A stretch of DNA of 64,000 nt from Auxenochlorella pyrenoidosa (GCA_001430745.1 KQ482057.1:774051-838050); one strand, 5' to 3'. Shown: positions 1 to 12,200, numbered from the stretch's first letter. Translations and numbers: made by a program. The notes: generated by a model not told the origin, from the sequence alone.

Positions 1-4
1 ACAC

Positions 5-865
5 TCACTGCTCCCAGGCCTCCTGTGGCGCAGCACAGGGCGGCTCCAGGGCCCAGCACAGGAAGGAGCGCCCGGGCAGAGTGGGCAGGGCCTCCACCGC
101 CTGCTGCGCCGCAAGCTGCATGCGCTTGTCAGGAATGAGGGGGGAGGCAGGGAGGGTCTGAGGCTCATGGTATGAGCTATGCATGGGTCTGATGGGGTGG
201 GCGGTACCACCAGGGGCTGCAGCCTGGACTTGAGGCCTCACCAGCGCGTGCACCCCGAGCTCCTCCTGCCCACGGCTGCAAAGCCAGGCAGCCGCAGCTG
301 GCGCCAGCTGCTCCAACGCCTGCTCGCCTCTGCACAGGGGGCATGGAATGCAGACCCGGGATGGGAACACTCCCCTCCAGGGCAATGCAAGGCAAAGCGT
401 AATAGCCTGCAATGCCATGCAGCATAGCATTGAGCAGCAGCAGCCATGTCAAACTTGCCTCAGGACCTGCAAGGCCGCTCCTGCACTCAGCCTCATCAGT
501 GGCGGACACCGGCTGTGCAAGGTTGTGGTGATGCCATATGCCGTGACTACACCATCTTTCATGGCTATTAGTACACCCCACAGGGGGCCCCGCTCATTCT
601 GCCGCGCTGCCGACTCTGCAAGCGCCTGCTGGCGCAAGGCCACCATCGCTCCCTGCTCCTCGGCCACAGTGTGCGTCAATGCCGGTGCACCATCAGTTTC
701 ATGGCCTTTCTGCAACTGTGGCGCACTCATCTGGTGCACTGACACCTCGTCCAACGCAAATGCATCAAAGCTGGGCTCAGATCGACCCCCGCCAGGGGCG
801 GCGTGGCGATGAGGGCCCCGTGTCCGCAGCATCCAGCTGCCGACGGACACGCTGGCGAGCATCAT
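5..865 (-). CDS. Hypothetical protein, probably partial at left edge
   Basis: The product is not recognised. The 5' exon opens with two consecutive ATG codons (first at 865) and reads about 130 residues without a stop, including FALDEVSVHQMSAPQLQK and a helical Ala/Gln-rich stretch, ALRQQALAESAARQNERGPL, followed by WGVLIAMKDG. A second exon is plausible after a CCCCCTGTGCAG acceptor near 335 (GEQALEQLAPAAAAWLCSRG..., donor GTGAGG near 230). A third is possible near 8-120 (LAAQQAVEALPTLPGRSF). At the edge the minus strand reads GGGAGCA|GTGAGTGT, a near-perfect donor, so the gene probably continues outside the window rather than stopping at the in-frame TGA at 5-7. Continuous open reading and well-placed splice signals support a real gene; no family could be assigned. 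Confidence 0.35.
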
Positions 866-1392
866 TTCGCCGCCGATCAATGCTTTCAGCGCGCTCTCTC
901 TGTATAGAATTGGGCATGCAAGGGCGATGGGAAGCTGTGCCCGAGGCAGTGCCCGAGGCAAAGGCTAAGAGCTCGACCTCGCAGGGTGCTGCCGGTTGTG
1001 GATGGAGCGAGAAAGACAGCCTCGATACGGTGCACGAGAAAACAAAGGTGACTGTGCACCACAGTGTGGTTCATGCACAGCATAGCAGGCCCAGCAGGAC
1101 CCCGCCCCCGCTCCTTTCTTTGACAACTCCAATGCCTTCTCAGATGTTATCAAGCGCCGATATTGTACCGTAGGTCACAACGAAAAAATGATTTTCTGAC
1201 TATATGATGACAGTGCTGCTCAGGTGCAAAGAATGCTGCCAGCATGCGCACTTTTCCACTCTGGGCTTGCAAACTCGGGCAGGTGTCTTGGCATCCCATT
1301 TTGTGGGCGGCATTTTTTTGTGAGTTCTGCAAGAATGAAAACGCGTCATCATCCTAACATGTGTGGCAAATGTGCTGCCCTCGTGTGCGCCG
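866..1392. other. Intergenic: helicase 3' flank and promoter of left-edge gene
   Basis: This is a 527 bp spacer between two minus-strand genes. It should hold the 3' UTR of the helicase (stop at 1393) and the promoter of the left-edge gene (start at 865). It is less GC-rich than the flanking coding sequence. A CTCGATACGG element lies at 1021-1030, related to elements in other upstream regions here. No TGTAA signal was found on the minus strand. Confidence 0.4.
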
Positions 1393-1565
1393 TCAGTCGC
1401 TGCCCTCGAATGGCCGCTTCACACCCGCCGCCCTTGGCGGCCCTGCGGGCCCTCGCTGCACATTTGCCAGCCCGCTAGGGCCGTGCAGGGGTGGAGGCAC
1501 CGCGCCTGGTGCTGGTTGCTGCCGAGCCTGTTGCCAACTATTCTCCCCGGGGCGCTGCTGCTGGG

Positions 1566-1600
<35 letters not shown>

Positions 1601-4600
1601 GCGGGTGGGGGGTGCGCCTGCCAGTGCTGCTGCTGCTGCTGCTGCTGCTGGGCGGGCGGGGGGTGCGGTGGCGCCCTGCCCTGGCCCCCGCCCTGCTGCC
1701 TGCTCCCGCCAGCAAGGAAGTTGAGCAGGCTGGACTGGTGGGTCTTGGCCGGGCTCCTGGGGGCAGCCCCGGCGCCTCCTCCGCCACCAGGGCCGGACTG
1801 GCCAGCAGCGCCAGCAGCACCACCCTGCTGCTGCTGCTGCTGCTGGGCAGGCGTGGGTGCCTGGGTCATGAAGGGGGCCAGGGTCATCTGGCCTGCAGGG
1901 CAGGCAGGCACACGAGCGAGCAGTGCAAGGGCGACGTGAGGGACTGGGGGCAACAGGAGCGCTCAGCAGAGCAGGCCATGCACCTGCCAGCAGACTGATG
2001 AAGCACAGTGCCCAGAATGCCGTTGTGCGGCCTCAGTGGGCAGGGAAGCGCAAGGGCATGCGGCGGGCGGGCGGCCCACCCCGCTCAAGCGCCTCCACAC
2101 GGCGCGCATCCAGCGCCTGCGCCTCGCCATCGATCGCCTCCCCCACGCTGTCCAGCTTGTTCTGCGGGGTTGAGGGGTGGGGGCCAGGAGGGGCCACAAT
2201 GTTGCCAGGTCGTTTTCCAGGGGCAAGATACCGTGCAGCCAGCATCGCCGCTCCTGACTGCTGGCGCGGCAGCTCGGGCCACGCAAGGCGCCCAAGCCCC
2301 AGCCAGACGCGCCCAAACTCATCCAGGATCCCCACGTGCGTTGCCACAGGCCCAGCAAGATTACGTAGGCTCCCCCACAGGTGCCCCCACCCACCTGGAT
2401 GGACTGCCAAATGAGGTCGTCGATGCTGCCGCGGGCGTGCAGGAAGTAGACGTTGACGGAGCTGGCCTGGCCAATGCGGTGCGCGCGGTCTGCGGCGCGG
2501 CGGGTGGCGCGATGGGGCGCTGTCAAGAGGTGATCCCAGCAAGCCCCCTAGGGGCATCAGAACTTCCCTCCTTCACTGCGCGCGTCCAGCAACGCATGCG
2601 GCGCGAAGGAGCGGGCGCGCACCTTCCGCCTGGATGGTCTCGCCCGGCACCCACGTCATCTCTGCAAACACCACCTGCGGGCGAGGAGGGCCGGGGGAGG
2701 GGACAGTGGTGGAGCGGCAAGTGGGCCTGCCAGTGGTCGAGTGGCACGCGTCTGCACCATTTCGGTGCCCGCTGCGTGAGGGCAGGACTACTAGAAAGCC
2801 AGGAAAGGACAGCAGGGCACACAGCGGGGCATGCTGCCCCCAGTGACGTGGGCAACAGACTGGCACAACAACAGCTGCTGCACAGCCAGGGGTGCCTGAC
2901 CCTGCCCGCCCCTGCCCTGCCCACCGTGCTGGCGGCGGTGAGGGTCAAGCCGGTCCCCGCTGCCCGAATGGACAGGACAGCCACCCTGTAGTCTGCAGGG
3001 CAGGAAGGAGGGGAGGGGGAGCTTGGCTCAGGTCAGCTGGGTCGAATTGCGCCAGTGTTGAAGCCGGCAGGTTGGCCCACACCCCATTCTCAAGCAGTCT
3101 CGGGCAGGGTGGGCCCGAGCTTCGACGCTGCCTCCCACTCTTCGCCATGGGGCACCCGGAGGCGGCCAGGCCACCATCCCCAGTGCGCGCCCCAAAAGCC
3201 GCATCCACTGGCACTCGCCCTCGTTCTGCTGGAAGTCGTTGACCAGGGACTGGCGCTTGGAGGCGGGGGTGGTGCCGTCGATGCGGATGTACCTGCAGGC
3301 AGGGGGGTTGGGGAAGTGCCGCATGGCAGGCACACAGATCAGTACCTGCAGGCGGCCTGACGCGCTGCCAGCCCACCCTGCCCATATGCCATAACAGCAA
3401 CAGTTTCGCATCGGCTGCACCTTCTGCTCTCGGGCAATCCAAGCCTGCGTGCTGCCCTGAAGCTTCCAACCCAAGTCGGCCTTCCAACCTGTGCCGCACT
3501 TTCCCAGCCATCACACCGTACCGCCCGCCCTATGCACCCAGACACTCATGCCGTGCATCCGCCACGCAGCACCCACTTGATGCCCTTCTTGCCGCTCTTG
3601 AAGCGGTTGCAGGCGTGCTCGATGGCGTCCAGCATGCAGGTGTGGTGCCCAAACACCAGGAACTTCTGGCTGTTCTCCAGCAGCATGGTGACGTAGTCCT
3701 GCACCGCCTTGGCCTGCGGCGCAAGCGGGGGGAGCCAGGCTGAGCGGCGCCCACAGAGCTGACCCTTATCCAGCAACAGAATCCGTAAATCTGGCAGATT
3801 GCTGGTCAGCAGCTTAGCTGAAGAAGCGTGAGGGTTGGGCAGGAGGTGCTCGTTATCCAGGGCGGCCCTTGGGTGAACCCGCGAAAAGCCCCCCCAGGGC
3901 TCCCTCCCACCTTGACCTCTGCCGTCTTGTTGTACAGCTGCGTGATGACGGCATTCTGCTCGGCGCGTGCGGCGCCGCCACCCCTGCAGGGAGAGCGGGC
4001 GCCAGCACAGGCTGAGGGCGTGCACGGGCGTGTGAGCACCACCACCGATGTCTCAACGTTGCGACGCATATTTCCGTGGTCACTCGGCCAAGAAATTCCT
4101 GCACCAAGGCTGCGAGTTTGCCCTCCTACCCAACCACATACACAGCTACCGGTCTGCTGCTGTCTGCTGCGAGGGCCTCACCCTGCGGCGCCACCTGAGG
4201 CTGCGCCCTGCCGCGCCTCCTGGCCCATCACCTGCCGCACAATCTCCAGCTGCATTGTTCGGGTTTGGGAGAGGGGCGCCACTCCGACTTGACGCTCGCA
4301 GCGTGCACTCCTTGATGGAAGCAAGGACAGCAGACGCCCGACAAAGCGCTGCGCAGGCTGCTCATGCAGCCCGCCCGGCTGCTCCCGGCGCAGCCACTGC
4401 CATCGCCGACCCTGGCCAGGCACTGTATTCCCCCCCGACGCTCCCCTGCCCCACCCGCTGCCCCCACCTGCTTCTGCAGCCCCGCCAGCTGCTTTTTGGC
4501 GTCCGGCTCCAGGTCCAGCATCACCTGCTGCCGCCGCTTGCGGGGCAGCTGGGTCAGCACCTCGCTCTTCAGGCGGCGCACCATGACGCTGCACAGGGGG

Positions 4601-7600
4601 CGTGCAGCAAACCGATGCCATCGACACCATTGCCAGAGCATCCTTTTGCATGCAGACAAGAAGAAGGGCGTGCTGGGTACAAGCTTGTGATGCAATGCAG
4701 GAAGCCGGGTTGAAGTCACTAGGGAACAGCATGCATCTAGACATGTGCTGCTGAGACCACTTCCTGCCCGCCCTCTGCCCACTCCCCGCCTGCCTGTTGA
4801 TCAGAAGGGCATTGAGCTCTGGAAGGTTGGACGCTCCCCCATACTTGTCAAAACGGTTGCCCTGCAGCGGCAATAGCGGGCAGTGCAGGTGGTAAACAGG
4901 CGAAAACCAAAGCAAGAAGCGGCGGGGCCACCGTAGCAGCTGCCTGCAGCGGCAGCCAGCAAGCGCAGTGCCCTCTCGCCTGGCAGTAGCGCTCGCCAAA
5001 CTGAGTCATCTTGATGCGTGCCTTGGGCACCAGCGCCGCCAGCTGCACAGGCGCAGCACACAGGTCCAGGCATAAGCCACGCAGCGCATGCAGACCGCGG
5101 CCTGCCCAGGGCGTGCTGTGCAGTCCGTTGAGGAATGGCCTCAATCTTCAAAGCTCCCAAGAAGTTTCGGTTGCAAATCAAATGCAGACGCGACATCAGA
5201 GGCAGACACAACTTGCACGAGCTGCCTGCCGCCCCCACCTGCTGGAAGATCTCCTTGGGCTTGTTCAGCGCCGGCGTGCCCGACAGCAGGATGGCGCGGC
5301 GGATCGCCTTGACCAACGGCACGGTGGCCTTGGTGCGCTGCGAGCCGCCCTCCTTCAGGTAGTGCGACTCTGCAGGCAGGACAGACAACAGGGTGCAACG
5401 GGCAGTGGGCAGGTGCCGGCTTGGGCAGCCAAGGTGCAGCAGACAAGGCTCTGGCCCCGACATTCAGGAAGCCAGGTTGCGTGGCACTGCGTGCACCCAC
5501 TTACCGTCGCAGATGATCATCCCAAAGCGTTTGTTCAGGTCCTGCAGGCGGGGGCCAGGCCGGTGGAAATGTGAGAGCTTGGGGTGCACCGCCCCAGCCG
5601 GCGCAGCACAGGCTCGGCGGGCGCCACAGCCTGATACCCGTGAGCAGGCCATCCCTGTTTCAACCACGCTTAGGGAGCACCCACCATCTTCTGCACAAAA
5701 TTGTACGATACTATAAGGAATTCTGCGCTCCTGGGCACGTTCTGCGCGTCCTTGCCGCTGTGCACAATGTGCATGCGGTCGGCAGTGATTCCCAGCCAGC
5801 GGTGCAGCGCGTCTGCCCAGGCCTCTGCAGGAGTACGGGCAGGGCACCATATGTGCCGGCAGAATGTGGCTGACCACCTCAAGCAGCCGCCCACGGGATG
5901 AAGTGTGCTGAGGCATGTGTGCCGAGCTTTCAGGAGCTGCGCATCAGAACCTCCCAGCCCACTCCTCAGCAGTACTGCTGCTGCAGCCCCTGCCGGCCGC
6001 ACCTCGCAGGGAGGAGGGCGCAACCACCAGCACCGGCCACTCGTCGCGGTAGGCAGACGCCAGCGCAATGGCCTGCACCGTTTTTCCCAGCCCCATCTGC
6101 AGCGGGCACATGTGGGTGCAGCGCAAGGTCACTGCTGTGCTCTAAGGTTCCTGCACTTAGTCTCTAGCAGCGAGCCGGCCACAAGCATCCCCCTGCATCT
6201 CCGCCATGCCTCCACACCTCATCGCCGATCAGCGCCCGCCCGCCATGCTTCAGCGCAAACTTGATGCCCTCGCGCTGGAAGGGCATCAGCTGCTGCTCCA
6301 GGGCCGCAGGGATATGGCAGTAGCGCTCAGAGTCGTCGGGGCAAGCAGTAGCAGCCTGCAGGGACAGGAGAGCGGTGAGACATGTGAGCAGATGTGAAAC
6401 GGCCACAACCCAAACGAGAATAACTACCCCATGGGCCCTGGAATCTTATGCAGGCCTGAAACAACAAATGAGACGAGCCATCCATACCTTGAGCACCTCG
6501 CAGACAATGGGCGGCAGGTCCTGCAGCTGGATGCGGACGCTCTTGTCGTGCAGGCTCTGCAAACCGGGCGCACATGCCAGGGGCGTCAGCCTTGGGCCCG
6601 GTTGCGACTGATCGGGCACTGCAAACGAGCAACGGCACTCCTCCTCCACACACATGGATCTGCCTGCCCCTGAATGCAGCGCCACAGGCACCCTGGCCCG
6701 CACCCCCTCCCCACCTACAACACATCGACTACTGCACAGCAGGTGCCTGCAGGCCCTGCCGCCAACACCAACACCTCGACTGCTGCACAGCAGGTGCCTG
6801 CAGGCCCTGCCGTCAGCACCCACCTGCAGCACCTCGACAACGCGGCCGTGCTGGGAGAGCGGGAACTTCCAGAAGCGGTGGCGCGCGTCCCACAGGCCAC
6901 CCGGGATCCTGCAGCGACACCCCGTGCGGGCGGCGGCGGCAGCACAGTGGCGCTGGGTAGGCGCCTTGAAGCCCACGTGCGCTTGGCCAAGTGGCTCGGG
7001 GCCAAACCTGAGGGCACACCATCTGACCTACCTTTTTGCCCTAGGGTGACTGCCCAGCCCTCCCTTGTGCCCTTTCTATTCCCATTCCACCAGGCGTGCC
7101 GCACCTCTTGAGCGCCTCGGCCACCACCTCTCGGTACCCGCACTTGACCTCGACCATGTGGTCCCTGCCCAGCTCCAGATTGACGTACAGCAGGGGCCCC
7201 AGGCCGTGCCCTGCAGTGCAGGGGTGCGGAAGGCATCAACTGGCGAGCAGGCATACTCTCAGGGTGCTTGGCAGGCCATGTCGGCACTGCCTGCCAACCC
7301 AGAAAGGCTGACATGCACAGCAGGATTACAGCATGCATGCAGTTCTGGAATGAGTGACTGCCCTGTTGTCTGACCCACCCCTTGGAATGCACCCACCTAA
7401 GCTGGCTGCAGCCTGCCCAGCCCCGCTGGCAGGCCCACTGGCATGACCCTGCCGCCCGCTGCCTGCACCGCCTGATGGGTGCTGCTGCTGTTGCTGGTAG
7501 CCGCCTTGAGGGTGCTGTGGGTGCTGTTGATAGCCGACTGATGGGTGCTGCTGATGTTGATTGCCACCACATGGCCCCTGTTGCTGGCCGTATGCCTGCT

Positions 7601-8610
7601 GCTGCTGCTGCGGCTGCTGCTGCTGTACTCCTGGAGGCTGCTGCAGTTGCGGATGCTGGTGGGCCGGGGGGGGCTGGTGCACCCGCACCTGCTGCTGGCC
7701 AAAGGGTGGCTGTCCATGCTGCTGATGAAGGTGCTGCTGCTGCAAGCGCTGCACATCTTGGGTCTGGCCGCTGCTGCTGGCTGGCCAGCCATGCTGGTGC
7801 TGCAGCTGCAGGCCATACCCGCCAGGCTGCTGTGGTAGTGGCCGCTGCTGCTGGGGCCACTGCCCCCCAGCCTGCGGTGGCGGCTGACGCTGCTGCAGCT
7901 GCTGCTGGTGTTGCTGCTGCTGCCACTGCCCTGCTGCGTGAGCTTGGGCTGGCGGGCCTGGGGCGCCTCTCTGGGGACCCCCGGCCTGCCCGTCATCATC
8001 AACCTCAGCACCCGTCGCAAACAGCGCACGCAGGCCAGTGGCAGCTGGCCCGCCCTTGGGCTGGCCCCTTTGCACCTGTGGGTGGGCTGGGCGCTGCTGG
8101 TATGGCTGGGCAGCTGCCGCGTGTGTATGCTGCGGTTGTCCTGGCGGCGCAGGCACTGCGGGCTGCTGCTGCCGCTGTTGGGCTGGCGCATGCTGCTGCA
8201 GTCCTGGCCTGCCGTGCACCGCTGCTTGCTGCAGTAGACCTCGCCCATACGACGGCACACGTTGCTTTGGGACTGGGCCTGGTCTAGCTAATGGCACAGG
8301 ATGCTGTTGCACCCCTGGCACTCCAGAGGACGGTGGCGGGTGCTGCGGCGGCAGCGCTGGCTGTCCACCAGGTCCACGTGGTTGCGGCTGCTGTTGTTGC
8401 GGCTGCTGGCGAGCACGAGCCTGCTGCACCGCGGAGTCCCTGCACTTGACAAGAGTTATCATACATCAGGGAGGCGGCGCAGGAGGCAACGAGTACCGAG
8501 CAAGCAGTAGTGGCGGCGGCAGCAGTCGCGGACTGCGGAAGAAGGCAGCAGCCCTGCACTCACACATCAATCTGGGCGAAGAACGCGTCGTCTTCGTCAT
8601 CCCACGACAT
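1393..8610 (-). CDS. SMARCAL1: SMARCAL1/ZRANB3-like annealing helicase (SNF2 family, HARP)
   Basis: This is an ATP-dependent DNA-annealing translocase; family members remodel stalled replication forks in the nucleus. The start is ATG at 8610 ([16 protein letters not shown], donor at 8563), with a probable 5'-UTR intron whose acceptor is at 8620-8622. A long Gln/Pro-rich exon (about 7380-8440) follows. HARP-like segments come next ([20 protein letters not shown], about 6840-6930). The SNF2 motifs then run in order through about 15 exons: [31 protein letters not shown] (motif I, about 6080); DESHYLK, split by an intron; [16 protein letters not shown] (motif III, about 5270); [60 protein letters not shown] (motif VI, about 2430-2500). 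The DESH box and the ILLSGTPA and RIGQ contexts fit SMARCAL1/ZRANB3 rather than other SNF2 clades. The last exon (1393-1953) is polyQ-rich, carries a PIP-box-like QSSLLNFL and ends [13 protein letters not shown]. No ZRANB3-type HNH or zinc finger was seen. Confidence 0.9.
1567..1845 (-). repeat. Coding (CAG)n polyglutamine tracts in helicase C-terminus
   Basis: Three pure CTG runs on the plus strand (1567-1599, 11 units; 1627-1650, 8 units; 1825-1845, 7 units) read as polyGln in the helicase frame on the minus strand. They also generate long polyCys, polyLeu and polyAla reading frames on the opposite strand and in other frames; those are not genes. Confidence 0.9.
1714..1737 (-). other. PIP-box-like motif QSSLLNFL in helicase C-terminus
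   Basis: The reverse strand encodes Q-S-S-L-L-N-F-L within [12 protein letters not shown], between Pro/Gly-rich and polyGln segments. It fits the PCNA-interacting pattern Q-x-x-[LIM]-x-x-[FY]-[FYL], with Leu instead of a second aromatic residue. Metazoan ZRANB3 carries a PIP box and SMARCAL1 does not. The match is short and sits in disordered sequence, so it is only suggestive. Confidence 0.4.
6725..6826. repeat. Two-unit 51-bp tandem repeat in helicase intron
   Basis: Units at 6725-6775 and 6776-6826 share TCGACTNCTGCACAGCAGGT followed by GCCTGCAGGCCCTGCCG, with a few substitutions. A third fragment starts at TCGACAACG (6833). On the gene strand each unit carries pyrimidine-rich AG and CAG/GTGGG-like sequences that resemble acceptors and donors. 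The array lies just downstream of the HARP exon ending [17 protein letters not shown]. Confidence 0.75.
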
Positions 8611-9297
8611 GGAGCCTTCCTGGAAAAAGAGAACAGTAGGCCGTCAGCCGGGAGCAGCCGGGCGCAGCCCGTCGAATGCTGCGGCTCCCTTCTTGAACTT
8701 TGCTGGCCTCCCAGATCACTGCGTAGGCCTGCTGTCAGGCCGCTTGCCCGCTGCCGCAGCAGCCACCTCAAACAAGCGCTGCGCGGCTTAGAAGCCGTTA
8801 GACCTGGCTGACTGCGCCTTCAAAGGCGGATCAGCTTACCGTTTACTGGGAACACGCATGCAGGAGGCGACGCAGCAACATGGCACTGATGAACAGCGTG
8901 GCAGCGGCGGCAGGCAACCAGCATGCTTTCTCACCTGCCAGTGAAAACAAATACGTGTGCTTACATAGTAGCATACTGCATATGACACAGAATTGCACAC
9001 AAGAAGAACAGAGAGAGAAGCTTACGGAAGGGGGCTGGGTGGGGATGCGTGGAGCAAGTCCGAGGCGGCGTGGCCGCACATGCAGCAGGTGGCAGATGGA
9101 GGGATGGAGGGTAGTACGAGGAATGAATCGGCATCATGGAAAGAGCAGGGTGGAATTGAGAGCACAAATCTGTACGTCGACATCAGAAAGATGGTAAGAA
9201 CAAGTTAGTAAAACAGGCTGCCAAAATGGGTGAACGGCTTGGGTAGCAATCAGGCGTGCTGGCAGTCCGCGCACCAGCACCACATGCAGTTGTTGCA
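8611..9297. other. Helicase 5' UTR/promoter and 3' flank of ankyrin gene
   Basis: About 690 bp separate two minus-strand genes. The helicase 5' UTR seems to be split, because TCTCTTTTTCCAG sits nine bases before its ATG (acceptor CAG read at 8620-8622). Around 8940-9010 the sequence is AT-richer, with a TTACA (TGTAA on the minus strand) at 8961-8965 that could serve the ankyrin gene. No other gene is apparent. Confidence 0.4.
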
Positions 9298-12200
9298 TCA
9301 GACCCGTGATTGCAACCTACAGAGAGGGCGGGTGCAGGAGCGTTGCTAGATGGCCTCGAGGCTTGTCGCTCAATGCAGGCAGGCTGCAACATGACCATGT
9401 GCGCCCAGAACTGCCACACCACATTCTCCCCTCCCTTGGCGCGCAGTTTCGCGTGCGCACCTACCGTCCCTGTCTCAGAAGTGCCAGGTCTACTGGAAAG
9501 AGAGATTCCTGCGCGTCTCTGCACAGCACAGCATTTCAGCAGGGGTGGGATGGGCGGCAGCAGGGCTTCAGGTGCCAGGAGGCAGGGGCGCGAGATATGA
9601 AGATCGCCCCACCGGTCATTAGGTGTCACACTGAGGGCCGATTGTGTGTGATACCAACAGTGCTGCATTTAAGCAGCGCATGGTGGAACAGAGGGGTGCA
9701 ACCATCTCACGTGACGGCTGGGGCGATGTAGGGTGGAGCAAAGTGCTCTTGTTGGCCCTGAACAACGGGCTGCGCAGCCAGCGGACAGCAGCCTGCAGTG
9801 CTGCCCATACTGGCGAAGCTGAAGTGGCTGGCGGGACTGCCAGCGCAGCTGACACAGGTGTCACTGGCGAGGGTGGACCGCCATTTGGTTGTACCACAAC
9901 TGCAAGAACAATTGAGGACCCAGCAAATGTGTGTTTTAACTGCATTAACCCCTCGTCAATGACACTAGGGCTACAACTGTCGCCGGCTCAGGCCATCCTT
10001 GCGCTGCTGCAATGTTCTACCCCAACCTCAGTGGTAAACCAGACGCCCCTTGCACTGCGCTTACCGTGGACATGCAGAGTTGTGCTATCCTCCTCCTCCT
10101 CCTCCTTCACCATCTCCTCTCCCTCCTCCTCCTCCTGATCCATGCCATGATTTTGATGCAGTGGCAGCCCCCGCCGCTTTTTGCGCAGCCGAGGCTGCTT
10201 ATACCAGTTGCGCAGAATGATTCTCCTGCGTTGTGCTGGCCCAACCTGATCAGCATCAGCTGGCTCTGCTGCAGCGGCAGTTTGGGAGGGCGCAGCTGAT
10301 CAGGATGCAGCTTTGTGTGACGCGTGGCCATTGAAGGATGACATGGCATTTGCTCTTGCCTGCGCCTGATAGGTTTGCAACACAAGAGCAATCCAGCTCA
10401 CAGCTTGTGTTGCAACCTCGCTCTCAAGCCCCTCGAGTACCTAACCTGGAGAAGCAGATGGCCGATTGCTGCTGCCGCCGAGGGTTGAGGCCTGGCCCAC
10501 CTCCGAGCCCTTGCGCCCTGCACAGTGAACAAGCAATTAAAACATTGATCAGAACCCCCCAGGCTCCCATGCATCCTGACCCATTGCTTTCAGTTACTGA
10601 GATGAAACACTATGCACACTTAACCATGGGCGTTACGGCATGCTGCCTCCGCGCCTGTTTCCTTGGGCTCTGCGTGCTGACCTTTGGCATCGGCCAACAG
10701 GCGCTGGACCTCTTGACGCCCTGGGCCCCAGCCAACAGTGCGGCTTGCCCTCTTCCCGGCGTAATCCCGGGAGAAAGGTTTAGCTCCGGCCGCTAGCAGC
10801 GCCGCGACAGTGTCTGGATTGGCTGCCATGGCCGCAGCATGGAGAGGTCGTTTGCCCCCAGCTTCCTTCTGGTTCACGCTGGCACCGTGCTTGACAAGGA
10901 TTTCGATGACATCTGTGCTGGCATTCTGGGCCGCACAGAACAAGGGGCTGGGGTAAGTTGGGCCTGCACAGGGCAGAAGCAGCGAGGTGTGCAATCAAAA
11001 TGGATGGAGAGAGAATGCCCAGTTCATTTCAGTGGCAAGCAGGCATGCATGCAGCCAAGCTATCTGAACTTGCGTTGCCCACTGTCCTGACACTTCTTGC
11101 ATCCGTCCCTGGCCACCCGACTGCCCGCGCCGCCCCGCCCCCTGTCCCGCTCCAAGCTCCACCTGCCTGCTAGATCAACGTCGGCACCCCGTGTGAGCAG
11201 TGCCCACACCATGCTGGGCTTATTTTGGCTGATTGCGTGCATAAGTGGTGGCATCTTGGGCGGGATGTGCCCAAAAGCATCGAAGTCCAGGATGTCTAGC
11301 CGCTCACAAGCCGTCTCGAGTGCTTCTTCGTAGTCCGTGATGGGCGGGAAGTGGTTGACATCAGCGCCGGCGTTGATGAGCAAGGCGGCAATATCGACAA
11401 GACCAGCTGCCGCTGCCTGCTGCAAGGGCGTGAGACCCTGCTGCGAGGGCAGCTTAAAATCCATGCCGGCTGTCAGAAGCAGGTCCACTGCATCGGTATT
11501 TGCTGCATGGATGGCGTGGTGCATGGCAGATCTGCCCAGCGCATCCACGGCGCCCAGCTTAGGCTCAAACCTAAGCAGCATGGCCACAGCTGCCTTGCCA
11601 AGCTGGCCGGGCGCGGCCACCGCCCGCATCAGCGGCGTTTCGCCGTCTGCATTATGTATGTCGATGCTGGCACCATTTGTTAGCAGCACCATGGCACAAT
11701 CGAACAGGTGCCGGTACTTGAACTCATTCGTTTCACGCGCCCCAGCTGCGTAGGACAGATAGTTGATACAGGTGTGCAGAGCGGTGTTGCCACACTTGTC
11801 TGCAGCATGTACGGAGGGCATCGGGGATCAGAGCTGAAACAAGCTTTGGCGGCATGATGTTTCAGGGAAAATGGAGCGCACAATCCCACTGAAGAATGTG
11901 CACAGCAAAGCTCCCATAAACACAGCCCTCCCAGCCGGAGAGCCCGCCAGCTGGCCACCTGACCGGCGGCAAACTTGCCTTGGTAGTCTTTTCCTGCACC
12001 ATTCGTGAGCAGAGTCTTGACAAGCGTTCCGCCCATGAGGATTGGGTTGCGTTTCAGACTAAGAGTGATGCAGGCCAGCCCCAGGGAGGTGTGTGCAGTT
12101 CCAGGAACATCAACAGCAGCACCTGCAGGTGGTAGATCCCCTCGTCTGAGTTCCAAATGCAGCCCAGCTGGGATCCTCAGGGTAAAGCAGTGCCATGAGG

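Noticed and set aside
1361..1998. Plus-strand open frames rich in Cys, Leu or Ala runs opposite the helicase 3' exon
   Set aside because: They are the antisense and other-frame readings of the coding CAG repeats; the minus-strand frame carries the helicase C-terminus.
7382..8811. Long plus-strand open frames opposite the Gln-rich helicase exon
   Set aside because: They mirror the low-complexity exon on the other strand. The minus frame joins in phase to HARP and SNF2 exons.
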